Source: Coptis chinensis
Taxonomy: Eukaryota > Streptophyta > Magnoliopsida > Ranunculales > Ranunculaceae
Direction: 5' to 3'
Assembly (NCBI GenBank): GCA_015680905.1
Contig: CM027378.1
Span: forward strand, 83,543,501 to 83,607,500
DNA: 64,000 nucleotides
Below the pieces are notes generated by a model that had not been told where the DNA came from, made no database searches, and saw only the letters and a program-made list of their open reading frames with translations. Within the stretch, counting starts at the first letter, position 1; the number at the start of each line of letters is the position of its first letter. The position numbers and the translations under genes were made by a program. Below are positions 12,796-23,670 of this stretch, piece by piece.

Positions 12796-13241
12796 TAGGG
12801 TTGTCAATGGGTTTCGATAACTTGATAACCGACCCGAACCAAACCGATAAAAAACAGTTTGGGTTTTGGTAATTTGATTTATTTTCTATTGACCTGAAAT
12901 CGAACTGAACCGAACCGATAAAATATTGGTTTGGTTTCGAGTTTGCCCTCCACCGAACCGATATGAATCCGAACCGATAAAATGATATTTTAGTAATATT
13001 TATGATTAATTTTGTATATGTTATAATTGTGTAGTTGAAATTAATTGATTTAATTTAAGATTTAATTGATTTTATAGTTTTCGGTTTGGGTTTGGTTTGC
13101 AATATTTTTTATCGATTTGGTTTGGTTTCGGGTTTCCAATATTTCTTATCGGTTCGGTTCGGTTTCGGGTTCCAAAATTTCTTATCGGTTCGGGTTTGGA
13201 TTTTCCAAAACCAGACCCAAACCGATATATTGACAGCCCTA
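12796..13241. mobile_element. hAT-like MITE
   Basis: Starts TAGGGTTGTCAAT and ends ATTGACAGCCCTA, which are inverted repeats with one mismatch. The flanking 8-mers CCTGCAGG (left) and CCTGCAAC (right) share 6 of 8 bases, as expected for an aged 8-bp hAT duplication. The interior alternates 'aaccgaaccgataa' on the left with 'ttatcggttcggttt' on the right, so the 446-bp unit folds back on itself. The open frame through 13097-13306 is only a by-product of these repeats. Confidence 0.8.
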
Positions 13242-14070
13242 CCTGCAACTATCGGATGGAGATAGTGCTCAGCTGTGCCCAGAGTATATGGGAATCCTCG
13301 CAGTAGAATAATGAATATTCAACATTATATAAGACAGGGTGGGTGTTAATTATGAAAAGAAAAAATGAGAGAAGAAATAATCCAAGGGGTGGTTGTGCGG
13401 TCATTGTTCTGTTGGTAAGACTTGTTTATGAAGAATCTTAGCAATCCAATTTCAATTGCATAACAACACATTTCTTGTTATGTTAATGCTTATATATGCT
13501 CTTGAAAGTTTGGAGGATCAAGTTTAATATGAGGCTAACAAACAATGGTTGTTGACTTGTTGGTAACAAGTCATACTTCACTAACATTCTGTGCATCACT
13601 CGCCATAATTCTGGGAGTTTTTTCTGTTAATATTCTGGCATATTATGCTAGCACAAGCAAGTTACGGAGACATATTGTCTGGTTTACAATTTTTCATTTT
13701 ATTTCAATATTTTCAAATTGTATTTATTTTTAGAGAGTAGTTTCGAACATAAAGGAGTCCTCAATTGGTAACAAAACTTCCGTCCCAATTACAATATTCC
13801 TGCTCAAGAGCTCTAATATCACCCAATGCTTCAACCCGCACAAAACTTGGGGCCTAAACTTTTGAAGAATTATTAACAATCAAGACTAGTGGCATAATTT
13901 TGCGTTCATAAAAAATGAAATGAAAGATCGAGCTTGTTCGGATACAGAGGCAAGTCTTACTGATCATTCACACCAAACAGATACATTATTTGGTATTTTT
14001 CCATGACATATATGCTACTAGTAAACAAGTAAACAGCATACTAAGACAGTAATAACTAAGAACTAATAAT
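13242..14070. other. non-coding DNA downstream of the ELIP remnant
   Basis: No supported gene. The short plus-strand open frame 13545-13733 is hydrophobic but resembles no known family. The ELIP 3' UTR (minus strand) would lie at the upper end. Confidence 0.45.
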
Positions 14071-14244
14071 CTACACAAGGGTTCCACCCTTGACAAACTC
14101 AGTTAAGACCAGAGCAACCAATCCCAACATAGCAAATCTACCATTCCACATCTCTGCATCAGATGTCACCTTTGGATTTTGATTCTACACTACTAACACC
14201 CTTAATCAATGATGCAAGGGACAGCATACTAAGATTGTAAAGGT
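14071..14244 (-). pseudogene. ELIP: ELIP (early light-induced protein), C-terminal part of the split gene
   Basis: Minus-strand coding sequence that ends at the stop 14073-14071. The last part, [19 protein letters not shown] then EFVKGGTLV, is the third transmembrane helix and C-terminus of ELIPs, with the chlorophyll-binding E..N/GR motif intact. Upstream, in another frame, is [21 protein letters not shown], the second-helix end and the loop. The two frames are joined by a small deletion that shifts the frame near 14173. Relative to ELIPs about three residues (VPW) are also missing next to the element border. ELIPs are thylakoid proteins made under high light that bind pigments and limit photo-oxidation. 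The rest of the gene is 29 kb away at 43363-43512, beyond element E1. Confidence 0.85.
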
Positions 14245-14755
14245 TGTTTTTGGTGAACCTTACAAATGTAGGCTGTTTGGGGGAAGATGGTGTTTGTGGG
14301 TTGAATTGACCGAGTTCGTATGGACAAACTGCCTACGTATCAAGTTCTCTTTGGGAACTTGAATTAGGTCAGACGTAGTTCCTCATCTTCTTTATATAGG
14401 TAATGGTTCCCACGCCTCCTCCTTTCTCGCGTCAGATCAAGTTATGGATTTGATGACATTCAATGAGCCATGAAGGCATCCTGTGTTGGAGTAATGGTCT
14501 GCGCAGCTGAAGCTCCGGTCTTGATGATGCCAGCTGTAACATGCGTTACTAGTCATTGAGGTGCTGGCTAGAATCAACTTTCTGGATGATTGACGGATCG
14601 CGGGCGTCGCCGGGAGAAGAGTGTTTGTGTTGATGAGGTCGCTTTAACACGTATGAACCGATCTTGACAACTTGGGCGTGTAGGCCGAGTGTAATCCTCC
14701 TGGTGTGCTTGACACGTGCTTAATATTTACTGTAAGTGTATATTACTCCTTCACA
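14245..14755 (-). repeat. 3' LTR of element E1
   Basis: On the minus strand the LTR starts TGTGAAGGAG and ends ACCAAAAACA. It matches the copy at 42841-43362 along nearly its whole length with many substitutions and a few indels. Directly upstream on the minus strand (14756-14766) is the purine tract GAGAAGGGGC, as expected at a 3' LTR. Confidence 0.9.
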
Positions 14756-15116
14756 CAGCCCCTTCTCAGCAAGTCGTTAAGTATTGGATAGCGATCTAGT
14801 GAGAGATTTAATTAAGTTGGAATGTGGAAGGCACATGGTACGGATGATCTGAAAGGTCGCAACTTAACCGCCTTGTTTTGTGGGGAGACGTGGCACGTTA
14901 GGGTTAAATAAAATGGTTGCGCTGCTTTGGAAAACGAACCAGTGGCTTGTGATATACGCCTGGAAAACTGAAGCGTTCCTCATTTGCACCCCTTGAGTTC
15001 GAAAGGCACAGGTTAATTTTTGCCATTTTTCTTTTCTTTGCTGCTTGTTTTTGTTGGGTTCGCTAGACTTTAGTTGTCGTTATTTGTTGTTGGTGAGTTG
15101 TATAAGAAGAGGAAGT

Positions 15117-17395
15117 ATGTCTGATTCAGATGATATTCAATCTGAGGAGATTAGAGATGTTTCATTGAGTGAGGAGGTAGAGGAGGTTGGTTCTGATTCT
15201 GTGGTCGCTGTGGAGAGCAGTTCTGGTGATAGGGTGACATCATCCTATAGTGGTTTGCCTCCTAAGGTAGTAGATAAGTGAGCTTTGAGAAGCTTTGGTG
15301 ATTTGAGGCATGCGTACGATATTCGTGTGAGCAACCTGGAAATTCACGAACTGGGAGAGGATGCTGACGTCTTTAGTAATGTGTTTGTTCCCCAAGACTA
15401 TGGGGTAGTTATATGTGAGAGGCAACTGAGAACGGGGCTGAGATTACCGTTGTCTAGGCTGACATGTGAGTTTTTAAATTTCTGTGAGAAAGTGCCGTGC
15501 CAGCTCGTTGGAAACACATGGTGTTTGTTTAGAGTCTTCGACCTTTTGAATGAATGTGGTGAGTACCACATTGAGGTCGCTGATATTGCTCAACATTTTG
15601 TTGTGAAGCAATCTAGAGCTAACAACTTTATATTACAAACTTTGACTGGAAAGTCAAGCGTTTTGGATGGGGTTAGTAACGAACCTTGGGAGAAGAGGCT
15701 GTTGTTGATACTTGGGAATTATTGTGTTTATGGATTTAGTGTCCAGACTAGGGTTTGTAATTTTTCTGGTACGTACTAGGTTGTTTGTTGTATCATGCTT
15801 TTGTGTTGTATACTGAGAAGTATGTGCTATAATGAATTGACCTTTGAATTGTTTATGTTGCAGAGGTTGCTATTACCAGAAGGAAAGAACGTGGTGTGGT
15901 CGAGAAGTTTGCTTGTCTTACTCGTGCTAAGAAGCGGAAGAAGCTGCCTGAAGTAGCGAGCTACTTTGTTGAAAGGGGAGGACGAGGGATCAGAGCGAAG
16001 AGGAAGCAATAGAAGAAGAGGTCCAGAGGTTAGGACGTAATTAGATCATCGAGTGACTCGAGCATGGAGTGTGAAGATAGTGGTATTGTCAGTAGGGAGG
16101 CTAGGAACAGGAGCCGGTCTGGGCAGGTGCGACTTGGCAGTGGTGCTAGTGGTAGTGGGTCGGTGAAGCGACCTGAAGTGGAAAGAACTGGGGCCATCCC
16201 AAGGAGAAAAGGACAGGAGAATTCCTCATTCGATCTGGAGAACATTTCCTTCACTCCTCGTGAACAGAAGAGTTCACTAAAGAGGAAGGCTGATGAGCCT
16301 GACACGAGAGCTACGAAGGTCGCTAAAGCGGCTGAACATGTTCTTGGCAGGAGTTCTGGGGCTGCTAGTGGTGACTGCAGTGGTGGGAAGACAGCTCGTG
16401 TCTCCAGATCGAGGGCCCAGGTCGATTTCAGTGTTCTAGGTCTTGGGGACACTGAAATTGGGTCGACCACTGGTGTAGGGGTGCACTATTGGTGGTAAAG
16501 GGAATGAGAAGGCTGTAGGGAAAGAGGTTGGGAAGGATCGTCCTAGTGCGGGTAAGGATGATCTGGAGTGCACCCTTGTCTATATGAATGAGAAAACTGG
16601 GAGGAGGACGACTATGAAGAGGTCGGATTGTAGCTATAAATCCGCACCTATAGCGTCCTACTTGCTGGAAGGGATGATGCTGGATGGAGACAGGAAAGAC
16701 TTGGATTCTAAGGACCTGACAGAGAATCTGAGAGCGACGGACCTGGCTCACTATTTGGTAAGTGCCAAATTTGTACAACTTGATTGATTCTGTTCATCTG
16801 TATATGTTGTATTTAGGTGCGTGATATTTTGTAAATGGGTGCAGCTTATAACGGGCTACCAAAAACTGAAGACGGCGGCCCAGATTGCTGAGATGGAGAA
16901 AGGCGAGCTCGAAAGGTTGAAAGACGAGCTGGCAAACGTTCGAGATGTGCAGCAGGCTGAGGCACTAAGCAGAAAGAGCTGAATGATCTGAAAGCTCAAC
17001 TCGTCCCTGTAACTTTGGAGAGAACGGTCGCGGTTAATGAGTTAAGCGACATGAAGGGGAAGCTGGCCACAGTTAACGACTTTGCTATGAAGTGTAAGGC
17101 AGTCACACTATAGGCGAAGGAGACGTACGATTCGATGTTCGCCAACTTAGAAGAGCTGGAGCAAAAGGATGAGCATGCTCATATGGTTTTATGTGGGAGG
17201 GAGGTCTCCTCAACCGTAGATGTTGATGCCGCTCTTGCCATGGTGCCTATTGTTGCTGTGTCTGTTGTTGACCATCCTGTTGATGACGAACTGGGAATGA
17301 ACCCTGTAGTCCCTCCTGTTGTGACCTCGACCGATCCTCTATCCTCTACCGAACTGGACCCGCTTCAAGTTGACACTTTTGAACATATTGTTTAG
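15117..17395 (+). pseudogene. antisense ORF of E1 (Retand-type aORF), intron-containing, decayed
   Basis: Runs opposite to gag-pol. Starts MSDSDDIQSEEI with an acidic N-terminus. One in-frame TGA (15279-15281) is followed by a conserved domain (VPQDYGVVICERQLRTG, VPCQLVGNTWCLF, EPWEKRLLLILGNY) like the 'putative gypsy type transposon' region of plant repeat proteins. An intron is likely from the GTACGT near 15768 to the TTGCAG near 15862. A basic, Ser/Arg-rich part follows (to 16498), then a frameshift, a second intron (GTAAGT near 16758 to GTGCAG near 16844), a coiled coil (AAQIAEMEKGELERLKDEL) with a frameshift near 16970, and a Val/Pro-rich tail ending at 17395. Antisense ORFs at this position are known for Tat-lineage elements; function unknown. 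A nucleus-targeted structural role is a guess. Confidence 0.75.
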
Positions 17396-17862
17396 GAAAT
17401 TTGTATGAGTAATAGTCATTTGATTGGCCGTGAGCCTGATACATTAGTGCTAGTTTCCTGGGCTTGCCTGGGCAGTTCGCCTTTTATGTTTGTGGTGGCA
17501 TTGGCCAGATACATTAAGAGCTGATGACCTGGGGTAACATGGGCAGTTCGCTTTATTTACCGCTTTATTTTTGAGATCTTAATGAACTGGTTTCCACATA
17601 AGTGGCAGTTCGGTAGACTTTAAAGAACTAGTTTCCTGAGTATGTTTAGGCAGTTCGTATTTTGCACTTGTGAAATGCATGTTTGTTTGAATGCTTGTTG
17701 CATGTTGTTTTGACATCTCAGTAGGAATTTAACCTGGAGATGTATGTCCTGTCGTCTAGGAAGACTTAGGATGCTTTGAAGCATTTGAGCTCAATTGGAC
17801 GTACTGCTATGAAAAATGTTTGAATCTAGAGAACGTTTTGGGATCAAGTGAGCACACTTAGT

Positions 17863-18210
17863 CTTCGAAAGCGTTCTGCACTAGGCTAATCCTAGAAGTG
17901 TAGGTCTTTAACTAGTGATAAGCGTGTGAGCTATGTAGCCCTGAGCTCGAGTGAGTGTTTAATTGTGTAAAACGTTTAAGCTCCAGAAAGTGTTTAAGTT
18001 CAAATAATCCTTTGGCTCTTAGAGAGCATTTTGCACTAAGTTGATCCTAGAGTTGTAGGTCCTTAACTAGTGAGTAGTGTTGGAGCTATGAAGCCCTTGA
18101 GCTCGAGTGATCGTTTTTAACTTGAGCAATCGTGTTGTCATAGAGAACGTTTGAGCTCTGGATAGCGTTTTAGTTCAAATAAGCATTTTGCTCTTAGAAG
18201 GCGAGCTTTG
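17863..18210. repeat. degenerate direct repeats, ~155-bp period, in E1
   Basis: Two copies, starting near 17863 and 18016, share 'ctgcactaggctaatcctag..tgtaggtctttaactagtga..gagctatg' with many substitutions; shorter 'gagctcgagtgatcgtttt' pieces extend the pattern. They lie between the integrase end and the antisense ORF, where Tat elements often hold tandem repeats. Confidence 0.6.
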
Positions 18211-18349
18211 TGCCTTTTTGTTAACATTGAGAGACTACTGTGCATTGATGCAAACAAAAACTATGTGTATAGTGTTAAGAGTAAGAACTCATGCAAATGG
18301 AATCTTTTATTGATAAAATTTCTTTAACAATTCAAGAAAGTATTCCAAG

Positions 18350-19520
18350 GACGTGGTAATGTCTGTTCGTCTTAGGTTTTGATCCAATATGCTCCATTGC
18401 CAATGACTCGTTCTACTATGTAAGGACCTTCCCATGTTAGTGCCAGTTTCGAGTCATCCTTAGTCTTTTTCAAGACTAGGTCATCAGGTTGGAAATTTTG
18501 AGGGCCTACTCACTTGTTGTATGTCTTTTTTAGAGTTTGGCAGTAGGATGCAACTTGAATGCCTGCTAGGTCGCGATGTTTTTCAAGTAAGTCAACCTCT
18601 CAAGCGAGAATGGAATCGTTCTAATCAGATTTGATGATCTCAGATCAAGTCGTTGTAATTGTCAGCTTGGTAGGAATGACGACCTCAGTACCGTAGCATA
18701 GTGTGAATGGTGAATTGCTTGTACTAGAATGAGCTGTCGTTCTATGGGCCCATAGAATGTTTTCTAGCTGCATTGGCCACTGACTTTTGTTATTTTCAAG
18801 TTCTCTAGAATTGCTTTGTTACTAGCTTCTACTTAACCATTACTTTGAGCGTATTGGGGAGTGGAGAACTCGTGAATGATCTTCCATTTAGTCAAGAACT
18901 CCTTAACTATTTTTTTCTTAAACTAGGAGCCATTGTCCATCACCAGTGTGTGGGGGAGGCCAAATTTGGTAATGATGTTGGTCCAAATAAAGCTTCTGAC
19001 ATGAGATTTTTTGACATGAGCTAAGGGGATCACTTCCACCCATTTGGTGAAGTAATCAGTTGCTGCTAGGACAAACCGGAAGCCTGTGCTTTTCTGTGGG
19101 ATGAAGAGACCCATGATGTCTAATCCCCACATGTGGAATGGCCAAGGGCTGGCTATGTTGATGAGTTCTCGAGCTGACTGGATGATATTGTGGCTAAATG
19201 TTTGGTACTTAATGTAGTTGAGTACATACTTCTTGGCATCGATCTGCATTCTTGGCCATAAGTATCCTTGTGAGATTGCTTTGTGAGCCAAATATATAGC
19301 GACCTCCTGCGTGGTTTCCTCATTCTCCCTCATGGATCTCTGCGAAAATCATTTGACCCTGTTCTGGGCTTATGCACCTCAGATGGGGTCCTCCGGCAGA
19401 CTTTCTGAAAAGTTTGTCGTTTATTAGACTGTAGTGACCTGACTGGTATTGAACCTGTTTGGCCTTGGTGTGATCTGCTGGTGCTTTGCCTAGCTGGATA
19501 TAATCTATGATAGGTTGCAT
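18350..19520 (-). pseudogene. E1 integrase (pol)
   Basis: Part of the polyprotein, broken. The N-terminal zinc region is eroded: the expected first Cys of the C..C pair reads as Tyr in 'YIKYQTF'. The catalytic core holds SPWPFHMWGLDIMG (first Asp) and ATDYFTKWVEVIPL. The second Asp lies in TLVMDNGS. A stop follows, and the last third, with the catalytic Glu region (SNG.VEASNK), continues only through stops and frameshifts to about 18350. It would insert element cDNA into chromosomes; it cannot be active here. Confidence 0.82.
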
Positions 19521-20503
19521 CTATGTTTGACTCATCTGAGTGTCAGAGAGTGGGTATAGGTCACTAATTGCTAGGACGTGTTCATTTTGGTAAGCAAGTC
19601 TATCAATTACTTTGATGAGAAGTTTCCTAGGGTCACAGTTTGGTGTTTGGGTCGCGAGGTACGCAAAGCTGTCAGCGTGGCGATTCTCTTCCCGTAGGAA
19701 ATGGTGTATGGTGACTTTCTTAAAAGAAGGCAGTAATTGATTTACAACTTGAAGGTACTTCGAAAGGTTACCTTCATTGGTTGTATACTTGTTTGTGACC
19801 TGGCGAACGACCAGTTGTGAATCGCGGAAGACCTTGAGCTTCTGAACTTTGAGTTCTAATGCCATGCGAAGCCCCATGACCAGGGCTTCGTACTTAGCTT
19901 CATTGTTGGAGGTCGCAAAATCTAGATGAAATGATTTTTCCACCATACCGCCATCTAGTGACACTAGGACTACTCCGACTCCGCTGCCACTTGGATTGCT
20001 AGCTCCATCTACGAAGAGTGACCATACTAACGTATCATGTTGTTTAGAGGTTGGGGTGTCGATCTCTGGTTCCCAGTTCAGGTCGTCAACTGGGAAATCT
20101 GCTAAGAAATTAAATTTGCAACGACCTAGCCCTTCTGAGAGGTTCTTGAGGTGAACTCAATATGGTGTTCACCGAGTTCTTCTGCCCATATTGCCATGCG
20201 AGTTGTTTTATTGGCTTTAAGAAAGATCTTCTTTAGCGGGAGGTCGGTGAGCACTTTGATTGGATGTGCTTGGAAGTATGGCCTAAACTTTCTTGCTTAG
20301 TAAAGTAATGCCAATACTGCCTTTTCAATGTGGGAGTAATTCTTCTTAGCTGGCAACAATGTCTTCCTTGTGAAGTAGATCGGTTTCTCTCCATTCTGTT
20401 CTTCTTTGAAGAGAACTGAATTGATAGCGCAGTCAGGCACAGCTAAGTACAGACCCAGTGTTTCACCATCAATTAGTTTTGCCAGCATAGGTGGTGTTGA
20501 CAA
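19521..20503 (-). pseudogene. E1 RNase H domains (retroelement type plus archaeal type)
   Basis: The piece at 20503-20297 (MLAKLIDGETLGLYLAV, PIYFTRKTLLPAKKNYSHIEKAVLAL) is the RNase H that follows reverse transcriptase in all Ty3 elements. After a broken stretch comes 19990-19521 with GSGVGVVLVSLDGGMVEKSFHLDF, SNNEAKYEALVMGL, FRDSQLVVRQV and REENRHADSFAYLA, a second RNase H of the archaeal/plant type that marks the Tat lineage. Both degrade RNA in the RNA-DNA hybrid. Stops and a frameshift separate the pieces. Confidence 0.8.
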
Positions 20504-20569
20504 GTAGTCCTTGAGAGTAGAGAATGCTTGGTAGCATTGTTCGTTCCATGAAAATTGTTCACCCTTCTT

Positions 20570-21330
20570 AAGAATTTGCAGGAAAGGTCGATATTTGTCT
20601 GAGGCTCTCGATATGAATCAGTTTAGAGTTGCCACCATTCCTATCAGTTTTTGTATTTGCTTCTTTGTTTGTGGGTTGGGCATGTCCAAGAATGCTCGAA
20701 TCTGATATGGGTTAGCTTCTATCCCATGTTGTGAGACTTGATACCCCAGAAATTTCTCAGAGGATGCTCTAAAGAGGCATTTCTTAGGGTTAAGTTTCAT
20801 TTAAGTTCGCCGCAGTTTGGAGAACGCTTGTGTGAGATGATCTAAGTGATCTCTAACTTTCTTGCTTTTGACGACCATGTCGTCTATGTAGACTTCCATG
20901 GTGTCACCTAACATGTCTTAGAATATATCCGTGACAAGTCATTAGTAGGTCACTCCAGCGTTCTTGAGGCCGAACAGGAGGACGTTGTAATAGTAAACTC
21001 CTTGCTCTGTTACGAATGAGGTTTTCTTTTGGTCTTCATCTGCCAGTGGGATTTGGTTGTAGCCACTGTAGGCATTCATGAATGACAAGAGTTCGTGTCC
21101 ACAGGTTTGGTCTACGAGTCGGTCGATTCTTGGTAATTAAGGATAAACTATCCTTAGGAGTTTCTTGATTTAGGTTGGTAAAGTTCACGCAAAGGGGAAC
21201 AATGCCATTCTTTTTTGGGACTGCTACTATGTTAGCGACCTATTCAGGGTAATCGACCTTCTTAATGAAGCCAGCTTTTTTGAGATTTTCGACCTCTTCA
21301 TTGATTGTTTTTTGAAATATAAGGAATAAT
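20570..21330 (-). pseudogene. E1 reverse transcriptase
   Basis: Minus-strand fragments in shifting frames. The catalytic box is intact as MEVYIDDMVVKS (about 20901-20866), with the thumb MKLNPKKCLFRASSEKFLGY (20800-20740) and the connection LIGMVATLN. Upstream are degenerate FLNAYSGYNQIPL- and VYYYNVLLFGLKNAGVTY-like pieces with stops. Overall it matches a Ty3/gypsy RT of the Tat type and is not translatable as one protein. Confidence 0.82.
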
Positions 21331-21599
21331 TTTCGAGATCGTTGGCAAACTGGTTTAGCATTTGGGTTAACATTTAACTTATAGCATGCAACATTGGGAT
21401 CAATTATAGGCACATCGATCTAGGACTAAGCAAAAACATCTTTATTCAATGATAAAAAGCTTATAAGTTATGCCTTGAGAGTAGGATCAAGGTTAGCTCC
21501 TATATAAACGAACTTGGGGTCCTCCTCGGTTCTTAGGTTGACATTTTCTTTCAATTCGGGCTGAGCAGCCGCCTCAAGGGGCTGAGCAACCTATAGGGT

Positions 21600-22180
21600 C
21601 TTGGTCACTTGCAGTGCGACCTCTGGGGTCTTGGCTTATGGAGGGATGTTTTTGACCGAGCCCCCAGTGTTCTCCTTTGTCAGTTCATTTCGAGGGGTCT
21701 TGGTCAGGGTCTTGACCTCAGAGATGAAGTCTTCTGCCAACTTAGTTTTGGCGATCTCTCCCTCGTTTTTTAGTGAAGCCCCAACAGGCTTGTTAACTGA
21801 GAGGATCTGGTTGCAATTGTGAGCATCGAGCTGGTTGCTTTTGAGCTCCATCATGCCTCTGGGGCCAGGGAAGCGTAAAACCTGATGGAGCGTTGATGAC
21901 ACTGCTTGCATCTTGTGGATCCAACGGCGTTCTAGAATAGTAGTATAGGATGACTTGACATCCAGAACGCTGAAGCGCGTGTTGATGCTGACTTTATCTT
22001 CGCATGACCCGATTGAGACAGGTAGAATTATGTCTCCAATTGGGTCAGCTTGAGAGTCATTGAAGCCATGGGGGGGTATTGGATCAATTATAACCGACCT
22101 AGGAAAGTTCATCTCTTTGAGGCTTTGATAGAACAGAATGTCACACGAACTACCTGGGTCGATCAGGACGCGCTTGACTG
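21600..22180 (-). pseudogene. E1 aspartic protease region
   Basis: RVLIDPGSSCDILFYQSL (about 22174-22125) is the active-site loop. The usual D-T/S-G reads D-P-G, which would weaken or kill catalysis. Downstream, in the frame 22112-21636, are DIILPVSIGSCED and SSYTTILERRWIHKMQAVSST, the flap-like and C-terminal landmarks of Tat proteases. The protease would cut the Gag-Pol precursor. Confidence 0.72.
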
Positions 22181-22189
22181 TCCAGTAGC

Positions 22190-23670
22190 TAATTTTGACA
22201 TGGACAACTAGGGCATCATTGTGTGGGAGGCAAACCTTATTGAGGTCGTTCTGTGAAAGTTATGTCTCCTGAGCTGTGGCTAGCTGGTCGTGGAACGGTG
22301 GCCGCATGGGAGGAGAATTGATATACTTCTTGGAGAGCGCCAACTCTTCTCCTTTTCTCCCTTGTGGACGTCATAAAGTCGTCCTAGAAGGTGATCATAT
22401 TGATCATCCTTTTATTATCTCTGTCAGATGAATGTTGGCAGCGCTCATGGCGAGATCGGTCCACTAAGCGTCTTCGAGCCTGAGAGCCATCTCTATTGTG
22501 GTGGCATGGTGGAGTTTGGCTTCGCTCTCTGCGAGCCATGAGCTTGTGGCGCAGGTCGCCATCGGCAATATCAATATAGTGTTTGATATGCCGCCTTGCC
22601 TCAATGAGGTCTTGGAGGTAGTGCTTGAGCCCCTGACATTCGTTAGTCTCATGGCACTTTGCTTTGTGGAAAGCACAGTATGGCTTTCCTGGTGTGTCTT
22701 CTGGCCATTTTATCTCAAGTTAATAGGACACTGTTTTTATTTTCTCCAATATATAGCTTGAAGATCTTGTCAGCATAGGGAACTCACGTTTCGTGTGCGT
22801 CCTGGCACCATACTTCTATCCTTATAGTCTGGGTCACTTCTTTGAGGATGGGGCAACGTCTGAGATTGCTGCGACTTCCCCTTGTTCGCCTTCATTGTCT
22901 AGCACTTCCTGTAACTTGATATACTTGTACACGCGAGTGTACGTACATGTCTTCCAATTTTTCAGGACGCTCCTTCATTAGCGACTTGTATAGCCATGTG
23001 TGTTTCTATATAGCCTTGGTGAATGTCAAGGTGGCGAAGGACTCCTTGAGGTCGGTATCCGTTGACAGCAACTCGGTCTTGAAGCATCCTAAGAAGGAGC
23101 GGATTGACTCATCGCTTTTCTGAGACAGTAGGAAGAGTGAGTTAAGGTTGGCTTTTTTATGTCTGTTGTGGACGTAATGGCTAGCAACTTGATCGGTTAG
23201 CTTCTCAAAGCTATCAATAGAGTTTGGTTCCAGTAAATAGAACCAGTCGAGAGCTCCATCTTTCAGGCTTGCATGAAACAAGCGGCATTGCAGGTGGTCG
23301 AACTCCTGTGCACTATAGAGTGCAAGGCTCTGGATGTAGTGAGCTACGTGTTGACCAGGACACGTATTTCCATCATACATCGCAAAGCGCGTCTGGATGG
23401 AGTCTTGAGGAGAGGGTTTACTGAGTACCTCTGCTATGAATAGGGACACTCTGTATGTCTTCAACATCTTCTGGACGATCTGAGTGGTGTTCTTCTTCAC
23501 AGTACTCTGCTCGATATGCTGGGATAGCTCGTTGATTTGTTGGTTCACCTCGTTTATGCCGTCTTTAGCGGTGACTCCATTTGGGTTTTGTGCAACGACC
23601 TACTTTTTTAGTGTCGTGTTTCCCTGTCGCAAGATGTTGATGCTATCGTTCATGACTCCCATTTGGGTGA
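22190..23670 (-). pseudogene. E1 gag, main part
   Basis: Continues from the start segment at 42708-42691 after E3. The central capsid piece (frame 23548-23006) holds MYDGNTCPGQHVAHYIQSLA and LDWFYLLEPNSIDSFEKLTD. A zinc-knuckle-like motif, C-x2-H..C-H-x4-C (YCAFHKAKCHETNEC), lies near 22690-22640. Stops occur, for example after 'NTTLKK' near 23605. Gag forms the cytoplasmic particle. The reading frame on the two sides of E3 agrees (MKVMV / TQMGVMND), which supports the nesting model. Confidence 0.8.

Noticed and set aside
13097-13306. 69-codon frame with repeated FGF/GS pattern
   Set aside because: It is a translation of the inverted 'cggttcggtttcggg' words of the hAT-like MITE.
15117-17395. 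Reading the plus-strand frames as an independent host gene
   Set aside because: They lie exactly between the integrase and 3' LTR of E1, and E2 has the same arrangement, so an element-borne antisense ORF explains them better.
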